This document shows, piece by piece, positions 29,563 through 35,835 of a DNA stretch of 64,000 bases. A program made the translations under genes and the position numbers. Below the pieces are notes generated by a model. It was not told the DNA's origin. It searched no databases and saw only the letters and a program-made list of their open reading frames with translations. The stretch's first letter is position 1; every line of letters begins with the position of its first letter. The stretch comes from Streptococcus sp. 2342 (GTDB lineage Bacteria; Bacillota; Bacilli; Lactobacillales; Streptococcaceae), in NCBI RefSeq assembly GCF_013276795.1, contig NZ_VMLR01000003.1, positions 124,001-188,000 on the forward strand, given 5' to 3'.

Positions 29563-30195
29563 TTATTGAAAATACTCTAAAACTTCTATGGGTTTGTGGG
29601 CGATATAATCAGGCTGATAGTTTAGTAGATCTGCTTGCTCTCCAAATCCCCAAGTGACGGCTAATTTCTGAATGCCTGTTTCTTGAGCTCCAAGCATATC
29701 AAACTTGGTATCTCCGATGATGATGGCTTGTTCTGGCGCTAGTTGATGTATCTGCAAGGCTTGGCGAATGACATCGGCCTTATGGGGTGCTTCAGGGCTG
29801 GAACCATAAATGCCATCAAAGAAATGATAGATGCCCAAGTTTTTAGTCATATCCTGAGCGGTTGGAGTATTCTTTGTAGTGGTGATGTAGAGTGGATAAC
29901 TGCTCGATAACTTCTCAAGCAAGTCTACAATCTGAGGAAAGAGTTGAGCTTCATAGATGCCTTTTTCCTTATAGTAAGAACGGTAAATTTGCACAGCCTC
30001 AGAAATTTGTTCTTTAGGCAGACAGGTCGCAAAACTACTTTCGAGGGGCGGTCCCATAAAACCACGAATCGTTTTGGCATCAGGGCTAGGCACCCCGAGC
30101 TCCTTAAAGGTATGGGTAAAGGCATTGTGAATCCCGATAGAACTGTCAACGAGGGTTCCATCCAGATCGAAAAAAATCGCTGTGATAGAGGTCAT
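29563..30195 (-). CDS. HAD-superfamily phosphatase (Gph/PGP-like)
   Basis: The 210-residue product carries HAD motif I (FFDLDGTLVDS), motif II (TTTKN), the motif III Lys (PHKADVI) and motif IV (IIGDTKFDMLGA). A helical cap between motifs I and II places it in subfamily IA with phosphoglycolate phosphatase-like proteins. The natural substrate is not predictable. It lies 21 bases after sdaAA in the same direction and may be cotranscribed with the serine dehydratase genes. Confidence 0.88.
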   Translation of the reverse strand: MTSITAIFFDLDGTLVDSSIGIHNAFTHTFKELGVPSPDAKTIRGFMGPPLESSFATCLPKEQISEAVQIYRSYYKEKGIYEAQLFPQIVDLLEKLSSSYPLYITTTKNTPTAQDMTKNLGIYHFFDGIYGSSPEAPHKADVIRQALQIHQLAPEQAIIIGDTKFDMLGAQETGIQKLAVTWGFGEQADLLNYQPDYIAHKPIEVLEYFQ

Positions 30196-30216
30196 GGTTT
30201 CTCCTATTTGATAAGC

Positions 30217-31089
30217 TTATTCTCCGAAAATTTCTTTTTGGAGGCGACGACCAGTAGGTGTGGCAGCGAGTCCACCTTCAGCTGTTTCACGAAAGGCAGT
30301 TGGCATGCTTGCTCCTACTTGGTACATGGCATCGATAACCTCATCCACAGGAATTTTAGATTCGATACCTGCCAGGGCCATGTCTGCTGCGATAAAGGCA
30401 AAGCTGGCTCCCATGGCATTGCGTTTGACACAAGGAACTTCGACCAAACCGGCAACAGGGTCACAGATGAGGCCTAGCATATTTTTAATGACAAAGGCAA
30501 TGGCCTGACTGGCCTGATAAGGTGTCCCACCAGCAGCTAGAGTCAAGGCTGCAGCACTCATAGCAGAGGCCGAACCAACCTCGGCCTGACAGCCACCTTC
30601 AGCACCCGAGATAGAGGCGTTGTTTGCGATGACTAGTCCAAAGGCACCGGCAGCAAAGAGGAAATCCAGCTGTTGCTCGTGGCTGAGGTCTAATTTTTCA
30701 ATAGCAGCAGTGAGAACGGAAGGCAGACAGCCAGCACTTCCAGCGGTCGGAGTGGCACAAACCAAGCCCATTTTAGCATTGTGTTCATTGACTGCGATAG
30801 CATTTCGGGCAGCTGAGAGTATCGTATAATCTGACAGAGTTTTTCCGTTTTTGATGTAGTGATCCAATTTGGCAGCATCTCCACCTGTCAGACCACTACG
30901 AGATTTATTTTCATTGAGGCCAAGTTGGACAGAGGCTTTCATGACTTCCAGATTGCGTTCCATGAGAAGGAGGACTTCTTCACGTTCGCGACCTGTCAAT
31001 TCAAACTCTGTTGTAATCATGAGTTCTGCAACATTTCCTTGAAAGTCCAGATCTGCTTGCTCGACCAATTCTTTGATAGAATAAAACAT
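30217..31089 (-). CDS. sdaAA: L-serine dehydratase, iron-sulfur, alpha subunit
   Basis: The 290-residue product matches the alpha subunit of the [4Fe-4S] L-serine ammonia-lyase, which converts serine to pyruvate and ammonia. The cluster cysteines are seen in GSAGCLP, GAEGGCQAEVGSASAM, LGLICDPVAGLVEVPC. Length is standard. It follows the beta-subunit gene after eight bases; both are needed for the enzyme. Confidence 0.95.
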   Translation of the reverse strand: MFYSIKELVEQADLDFQGNVAELMITTEFELTGREREEVLLLMERNLEVMKASVQLGLNENKSRSGLTGGDAAKLDHYIKNGKTLSDYTILSAARNAIAVNEHNAKMGLVCATPTAGSAGCLPSVLTAAIEKLDLSHEQQLDFLFAAGAFGLVIANNASISGAEGGCQAEVGSASAMSAAALTLAAGGTPYQASQAIAFVIKNMLGLICDPVAGLVEVPCVKRNAMGASFAFIAADMALAGIESKIPVDEVIDAMYQVGASMPTAFRETAEGGLAATPTGRRLQKEIFGE

Positions 31090-31097
31090 GCTTCCTC

Positions 31098-31769
31098 CTA
31101 TTTAAAGAAATTGACATTGTGGAGATGAGGGATTTTTCGAATTTCTTCGATGGCATCATCACAGTTGCGACTGTCAACTTCGATAATCATAATGGCTTTT
31201 TCACCAGCTTTTTCACGAGTAACGTTCATCTGGGCGATATTGATACCATAGCGAGAAAGGGCCTCTGTTACGAGGGCAATCATTCCTGGAATATCTTGAT
31301 GAACAATGATGATAGTCGGTGTATTCATATTAAGAGAGACGGCAAAGCCATTGAGTTCGGTTACCTGAATATTTCCTCCACCGATAGAAATACCAGTCAC
31401 ACTGATGGTCTTGTGCGCATTTTTAACGGTAATTTTAGTGGTGTTGGGGTGAGGAGCATTGCTGTCTTTCTGAATTGTCCAGACAATCTTGATACCACGT
31501 TTGTGGGCAATCTCCAGACTATTTGGGATTTCAGGATCATCTGTATCCATGCCTAAAATACCTGCAACAAGGGCTAGGTCTGTCCCGTGGCCACGATAGG
31601 TCTTGGCAAATGAGTTAAATAGTTGGAATTCGACTTCTGTCGGAGTATCATCAAAAATGGAAGAGACAATCTTCCCAATACGAACAGCACCAGCTGTATG
31701 GCTACTAGATGGGCCAATCATAACTGGTCCGATGATATCAAAGACAGATTGAAAACGAAGTGATTTCAT
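31098..31769 (-). CDS. sdaAB: L-serine dehydratase, iron-sulfur, beta subunit
   Basis: The 223-residue product has the SDH beta domain with IGPVMIGPSSSHTAGAVRIG near the N-terminus. A C-terminal ACT domain (about 148-220, NTPTIIIVHQDIPGMIALVTEAL) probably senses an amino acid. AAGGGG precedes the ATG. An extended -10 (TGATATAAT; hexamer 31800-31805, minus strand) lies about 30 bases upstream. Confidence 0.95.
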   Translation of the reverse strand: MKSLRFQSVFDIIGPVMIGPSSSHTAGAVRIGKIVSSIFDDTPTEVEFQLFNSFAKTYRGHGTDLALVAGILGMDTDDPEIPNSLEIAHKRGIKIVWTIQKDSNAPHPNTTKITVKNAHKTISVTGISIGGGNIQVTELNGFAVSLNMNTPTIIIVHQDIPGMIALVTEALSRYGINIAQMNVTREKAGEKAIMIIEVDSRNCDDAIEEIRKIPHLHNVNFFK

Positions 31770-31925
31770 CAGTTTCCCCTTATAAAAATTCTTATCTCTA
31801 TTATATCAAAGAATAAAGGTCTTGACTTTAATTGTGGATGAAAACCTTTCTAATACCTTAAATAGCATAAAAATAGTATCTTTTATGACAAAAAACACCT
31901 TATTTAGGGAAATAAAAAATAATTT

Positions 31926-31979
31926 TGTAATATTTCTACATAAAAGTGTCAAGAAACAGTAATATTTAAAGGGTATGAT
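31926..31979 (+). promoter_or_regulatory. Promoter of the LysM gene with WalR/VicR-like half sites
   Basis: TGTAAT (31926) and TGTCAA-N5-AGTAAT (31947-31963) approximate the TGTNAN-N5-TGTNAN motif bound by WalR/VicR, each with a mismatch. TATGAT (31974-31979) is the likely -10. Pneumococcal LysM genes of this type are, from memory, in the WalRK regulon. Confidence 0.5.
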
Positions 31980-32010
31980 AGAAGTATAGAAAGAAGGAGA
32001 ATTTTCAAAT

Positions 32011-32631
32011 ATGAAATCAACAACTAAAAAGATTAAAACAACTCTTGCAGGAGTAGCTGCCTTGTTTGCAGTATTTGCTCCATCATTTGTATCTGCTCAA
32101 GAATCATCAACTTACACAGTTAAAGAAGGTGATACACTTTCAGAAATCGCTGAAACTCACAACACAACAGTTGAAAAATTGGCAGAAAACAACCACATTG
32201 ATAACATTCATTTGATTTATGTTGGTCAAGAGTTGGTTATCGATGGTCCTGTAGCGCCAGCAGCACCAGCTTCAACGACTTATGAAGCTCCAGCTGCCCA
32301 AGATGAGGCTGTTTCAGCCACCGTGGCAGAAACTACAGAGGTAGAGGAGGAAACTCCAGTAGCAAGCGAAACAGTAGCAGAAGAAATTGTTGCTTCAACT
32401 GTAAGCGGATCTGAAGCAGAAGCCAAAGAATGGATCGCTCAGAAAGAATCAGGCGGTAGCTACACAGCTACAAACGGACGTTATATCGGACGTTACCAAT
32501 TGACAGATTCATACTTGAACGGTGACTACTCAGCTGAAAACCAAGAACGTGTAGCAGATGCCTATGTTGCAGGACGTTACGGTTCATGGACAGCCGCTAA
32601 AAACTTCTGGCTTAACAATGGCTGGTATTAA
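32011..32631 (+). CDS. Secreted LysM protein with lysozyme-like C-terminus
   Basis: The 206-residue product has a signal peptide ending SFVSAQ (about residue 30) and one LysM domain (about 34-78, TYTVKEGDTLSEIAETHN). A Glu/Val/Ala-rich linker follows, then a C-terminal part (about 137-206) with WIAQKESGGSY and GRYIGRYQL. The Glu in KESGG and this pattern resemble short lytic transglycosylase-like domains. It should bind and perhaps cleave peptidoglycan outside the cell. It matches SP_0107 by position. Enzymatic activity is inference. Confidence 0.88.
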   Translation: MKSTTKKIKTTLAGVAALFAVFAPSFVSAQESSTYTVKEGDTLSEIAETHNTTVEKLAENNHIDNIHLIYVGQELVIDGPVAPAAPASTTYEAPAAQDEAVSATVAETTEVEEETPVASETVAEEIVASTVSGSEAEAKEWIAQKESGGSYTATNGRYIGRYQLTDSYLNGDYSAENQERVADAYVAGRYGSWTAAKNFWLNNGWY

Positions 32632-32654
32632 GAACTGACGAACAGAATAATATG

Positions 32655-32684
32655 AAAAGGTCGAGGAAATCCCTCGACTTTTTT
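32655..32684. terminator. Bidirectional terminator between LysM and Rgg genes
   Basis: AAAAGGTCGAGG and CCTCGACTTTTTT form a strong stem with an AAATC loop and T-runs on both strands. Confidence 0.92.
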
Positions 32685-33546
32685 ATATTTCCTTCGGTTG
32701 AGAATAGATCTCTACTTCTTTTTTGAGATGAGACAGCATAGAAGTTTCCTCGGTCAGCTCCAGAAGTGAGAAACCTTTTTGGATAAGTCTAGCGTCATCC
32801 CTACAAATCCCGATACGGACATAGCAGATAGCAAGTCTATCGTAGTGCTTCTTTTTCTTGGCATCCTCTAGTAAAGTATAGCAGATTTGTTGACACATGT
32901 TTTTGTCTTGATGGTATAAGTAAATGGTGGACAGATTGAGTAGGATTGCCATTCGTAAGTCATATAAATGTTGGTAGTTTTTATAGACTTCCAAGCGTTG
33001 CAAGATTTTTCCAGTAATGAGATGGAGGTGATCAATGGGAAAGCTGAAAAGGATGGTATTGAGGATTTTTAGGTCATTTTCATACCATGTATCTTGTTTT
33101 TCAATTTTTTCCCAAAGTTTTTTGACAGTCTGTTTCACTTGGTCTGACAGTTGCTCTGTACCATGTTGACGGATATGAATGACAATTTCCAGCATATCCC
33201 TTATTTCTTCTATAGGCAGGTCGTGGTGGGTCTTGAGATAGTCTTGGCATGTTTCAAAAAAATGAACTAGACTATTACTACCAATGATGGAAGTCATATT
33301 GAGATAAGTTTGCATGATTTCTGTTCGTTGGCTCGGTTGATAGAGATGGCAGATGTAGTCAAACTCTTCAAAACTCATATTGATTTGCCGGAGAAGAAAT
33401 TCCATGTTTTCATATTTGGGAGTTGCTTTGCCACTTTCAATCTTTGATAGGCTAGTTCTTGAAAGGACATCTCCGCAGACCTCTTCTTGAGTCAAGCCTT
33501 TTGACTCACGTATTTCTTTATAGATATTTCCGAAATCATAACGCAT
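32683..33546 (-). CDS. Rgg/MutR-family peptide-responsive regulator (RtgR-like)
   Basis: The 287-residue product has an N-terminal helix-turn-helix (about 8-62, EIRESKGLTQEEVCGDVLSRTSLSKIESG) and a long helical TPR-like domain (about 85-280). This is the Rgg layout of cytoplasmic receptors for imported peptides. It is divergent from the 28-residue peptide gene at 33730, and the gap carries a 15-bp direct repeat. The W-x-W end of that peptide recalls, from memory, the RtgR/RtgS pair of pneumococcus. AAAGGAGA precedes the ATG. Specific pairing is inference. Confidence 0.85.
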   Translation of the reverse strand: MRYDFGNIYKEIRESKGLTQEEVCGDVLSRTSLSKIESGKATPKYENMEFLLRQINMSFEEFDYICHLYQPSQRTEIMQTYLNMTSIIGSNSLVHFFETCQDYLKTHHDLPIEEIRDMLEIVIHIRQHGTEQLSDQVKQTVKKLWEKIEKQDTWYENDLKILNTILFSFPIDHLHLITGKILQRLEVYKNYQHLYDLRMAILLNLSTIYLYHQDKNMCQQICYTLLEDAKKKKHYDRLAICYVRIGICRDDARLIQKGFSLLELTEETSMLSHLKKEVEIYSQPKEI

Positions 33547-33561
33547 AATTTTCTCCTTTTC

Positions 33562-33696
33562 GTGAAAAAAGTTAACAAATAATAAAATCCAATTAAAAAT
33601 ATTGTATCATAGTAACAGAAATAGTAAAAAAGAAAACTAAAATAGTGTGTGAAAAAAGTTAACTAATTTTAAAATAGAGTAAAGAAGAGGTATACT
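33562..33696. promoter_or_regulatory. Rgg-peptide intergenic control region with 15-bp direct repeat
   Basis: GTGAAAAAAGTTAAC occurs at 33562-33576, just before the regulator gene, and again at 33649-33663. The second copy ends 27 bases ahead of the TATACT -10 (33691-33696) of the peptide gene. The bases after both copies are also alike (AAATAATAAAAT and TAATTTTAAAAT). The region is very AT-rich. One site per gene suggests autoregulation plus peptide activation. Confidence 0.6.
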
Positions 33697-33729
33697 ATAG
33701 ATACGAAATACAGATAGGAGGGAAAGAGT

Positions 33730-33816
33730 ATGAATAAAAAAGTTTTTCGTTTTTTAGTTATTCTTGCTTTCTTATTCAGCATTGCTACGGTTTTCCCATG
33801 GAACTGGCCGATATAA
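33730..33816 (+). CDS. Short hydrophobic peptide pheromone candidate with W-x-W C-terminus
   Basis: This short ORF encodes 28 residues: a lysine-containing N-terminus (MNKKVFRF), a hydrophobic core and the end VFPWNWPI. AGGAGGG lies eight bases before the ATG, and TATACT lies at 33691-33696. Its size, charge pattern and position beside a divergent Rgg gene match pheromone precursors that are secreted, trimmed and re-imported by the Ami/Opp permease. The W-N-W motif resembles the W-x-W of RtgS (from memory). It is not a lone random ORF: it has a promoter, a ribosome site and a repeat shared with the regulator. The mature form is unknown. Confidence 0.72.
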   Translation: MNKKVFRFLVILAFLFSIATVFPWNWPI

Positions 33817-33955
33817 TGCGCTAGTTGTAAAAATGAAAGGAAGGTGAGTCCAATGGATAATTTTTAAATAATTTATAATAGGGGAACTAAAATTATATTT
33901 TTAAATTAGTTTTATGGCAATTGAATAGAATAACCGATAGACTGGAGGTAGAAAG

Positions 33956-34513
33956 ATGTTTAATAGATTGAGTAAAAGTTTAAGTTTGTTGATGATTATT
34001 ACGATGTTGAGCGCAGTGTCAATACCTAGCTTTGTGGCTTATGCGGATGACAATTCATCACCTAGTATTCAATTGACTTCCGAAGAAAGAGAAATAGCAT
34101 CTGAATTTCGTTATTTATTTGAAATTGCTAGTTACTTGGATGAAAATGGTAATCGAGTGATTGATATGGATGCTTTACAACAGACTTATGGTAAAGAACA
34201 AGCTCCTTATATAGCGGAGGGAATTCGAATATTATCGGATCCAAAGGAAACAGATATAGTTCTGCAGAATATGAAGTCTGATTTTTATTCTAGGAGTTGG
34301 ATGAGTTGTATGCTGGACTCCACTATAGACTTTTTGGGAATAAATTTATTAACAGATATATTCGGTGGAGGTCTGGGAGGGCTATCAGGACTTATTCAAA
34401 AGAAAGCGTGGCCAAAGATTGCAAAATTGGTATTAAAATCTACCGTAAAAACTTCTGGTGTGGCAATTGCAGCTACTTTGTCATGGTATAGTTTAAAATG
34501 TTTAAACCAATAA
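33956..34513 (+). CDS. Secreted bacteriocin-like protein of unknown family
   Basis: The 185-residue product begins with a Sec signal peptide (cleavage likely after AYA, residue 30). A mildly acidic segment (31-110) follows, then a basic, hydrophobic C-terminal part with Cys118 and Cys182 at its borders and a glycine run FGGGLGGLSGL (136-146). The two cysteines could form a disulfide. This pro-region plus amphipathic, Gly-rich, cationic end resembles pore-forming bacteriocins, though I do not recognise the family. It is not lactococcin 972-like. GGAGG precedes the ATG. TATAAT at 33874-33879 could start it separately. The overlapping small membrane protein supports a toxin-immunity reading. Confidence 0.6.
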   Translation: MFNRLSKSLSLLMIITMLSAVSIPSFVAYADDNSSPSIQLTSEEREIASEFRYLFEIASYLDENGNRVIDMDALQQTYGKEQAPYIAEGIRILSDPKETDIVLQNMKSDFYSRSWMSCMLDSTIDFLGINLLTDIFGGGLGGLSGLIQKKAWPKIAKLVLKSTVKTSGVAIAATLSWYSLKCLNQ

Positions 34514-34662
34514 AATATACAGTAACGGTTTTCACTATCTTAGCCTATATTATTTGGTTTTGGATGAGGATGAAATTAACTGATTTAATTGGACTTTTTA
34601 TTGTAACACTGATGATTGAAAATTTTATTTTTTATTTTTTCAATGATAAAAAGAAAAAATAG
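34498..34662 (+). CDS. Small two-helix membrane protein, possible immunity protein
   Basis: A 54-residue ORF starts at an ATG inside the last codons of the secreted protein gene, overlapping its stop by 16 bases, and ends FNDKKKK. Two hydrophobic helices (about residues 8-23 and 28-48) are followed by a lysine tail. Size, topology and translational coupling are typical of bacteriocin immunity proteins. There is no strong ribosome site, which fits coupling. Function is inferred only from this arrangement. Confidence 0.6.
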   Translation: MFKPIKYTVTVFTILAYIIWFWMRMKLTDLIGLFIVTLMIENFIFYFFNDKKKK

Positions 34663-34691
34663 GAATTTCTCTTGTTTACTAAAGTTAATAA

Positions 34692-34775
34692 TCTAAATTT
34701 ACCTCATCTCAATTAGCTAAATTTAATGTAGCTGTTGTTGTAGCAGGAGTAGCATTAAATGCTATCTCTTGTTAG
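34692..34775 (+). pseudogene. Possible remnant of a second bacteriocin-like gene
   Basis: After an in-frame stop, a fragment reads SKFTSSQLAKFNVAVVVAGVA and ends NAISC before TAG. Its hydrophobic, Cys-ending pattern weakly recalls the VKTSGVAIAATLSWYSLKC end of the 33956-34513 product. No start is present. The resemblance is low and may be chance. Confidence 0.3.
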
Positions 34776-34809
34776 GGGACTTAGTTCGCATATAGTAGGA
34801 AAAGTATTT

Positions 34810-35039
34810 TATAGTAGATTGAATTAGGAAGAGACAACGTAATTAAGATATTTGAGTCTGGGACAAAAGTCTAACCTTAAATATAAAAAGCGAACAAAAA
34901 CAAGTTATATGGCACTCATAATTCTATTTTGTTCGTTTTTTTGTCTAATCTATCGATTTTAAAAACTTATAATAAAGAATTCGTAAAATCAAAATCTTTT
35001 TGTCCCAGACTCGTCTTGTTCTAACCTCAATATACTATA
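34810..35039. repeat. Nested inverted-repeat element, MITE-like, about 230 bp
   Basis: Three pairs of inverted arms are nested. The outer TATAGTAGATTGA (34810-34822) pairs with TCAATATACTATA (35027-35039). GAGTCTGGGACAAAA (34854-34868) pairs with TTTTGTCCCAGACTC (34998-35012). The inner AAGCGAACAAAA pairs with TTTTGTTCGTTT (about 34886-34942). No ORF of note lies inside. This is the form of a non-autonomous mobile element or a large structured RNA; it differs from BOX. Confidence 0.6.
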
Positions 35040-35098
35040 ATATAAGTCGTCTCTACCCTATGTTGATTAGATTAAGTCGTGAATCAGGAGGTTAAGTG

Positions 35099-35686
35099 AT
35101 GAACTACAATGTAAAATATCTCTTATCAGGAATATTTATTATAGTCTTTATAGGTTTTCTAGTCTGGATGCGTTATTTTAATCAGAAGAAGGAAGAAGCG
35201 CATTCGGATGTGTCTTTTGAAGCGAGGTTAGATAGTGAGGTCAAGACCTTATATAAACAACTAGGATTGGGTGAGGAACCTAACTATTTCTTAGCTTATC
35301 GCTACTTACACCCTTGGTTTAATCTAGCGATTTTACCACCAACAGTTGAAATTTTCTTAACTAAAATAGCGCTGGTGATGGTAACTCCAGATGAACTACT
35401 GATAAGAAATATTGGGAATGGGATGACTTTCACAAGTGAGCATCATCGTGATTTGCGACAAGGACTTATCCGCATTCCAAAATCAGAGATAAAAGAATTT
35501 GAGATTCGCAACTGGAAAAGAGTTTTTATATTTGGCGATTTTTTGACAATTAAAACAAGCCAACATAGCTATTATTTGCAGGTTAGAGATGATGGACTTC
35601 AAAAAGGAAGTCTTTCTACCAAACACTTCTCCGACTTGAAACGACAAGATTTTCTCGGATTATTGACAGATAAACGGACATTTTGA
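35099..35686 (+). CDS. Membrane-anchored protein of unknown function
   Basis: The 195-residue product has one N-terminal membrane helix (about 7-26) and a soluble remainder with several predicted strands (FLTKIALVMVTPDELLIRNIG, RVFIFGDFLTIKTSQHSYYLQV). That layout resembles a PH-like fold, which is a guess. ATG 35099 is chosen because AGGAGG lies seven bases upstream; a GTG at 35096 is also in frame. It lies between the bacteriocin-like genes and the exporter genes. I do not recognise the family. Confidence 0.65.
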   Translation: MNYNVKYLLSGIFIIVFIGFLVWMRYFNQKKEEAHSDVSFEARLDSEVKTLYKQLGLGEEPNYFLAYRYLHPWFNLAILPPTVEIFLTKIALVMVTPDELLIRNIGNGMTFTSEHHRDLRQGLIRIPKSEIKEFEIRNWKRVFIFGDFLTIKTSQHSYYLQVRDDGLQKGSLSTKHFSDLKRQDFLGLLTDKRTF

Positions 35687-35727
35687 TAGACGATTGCTCA
35701 AAAAACTAACCTCTAAACATTCAAAAA

Positions 35728-35785
35728 CCACACAGTGTTTTCAGCCTTGAACACAATTAAGCTGAGAGAATCACTGTGTGGCTTT
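35728..35785 (+). terminator. Long hairpin between the membrane protein and exporter genes
   Basis: CCACACAGTG pairs perfectly with CACTGTGTGG and is followed by CTTT. An inner CAGCCTT/AAGCTG stem lies in the loop. It may act as a partial terminator before the exporter genes. Confidence 0.55.
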
Positions 35786-35835
35786 ATTGGAAAGTTAGTT
35801 TTTCCCAGTTTCGTCTCTTCACGGGAGGTATCTCT

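Noticed and set aside
33956..34513. Reading this gene as the lactococcin 972-family bacteriocin of the downstream exporter
   Set aside because: It is twice the usual length and lacks the GY-x-SxYYHP-like pattern of that family.
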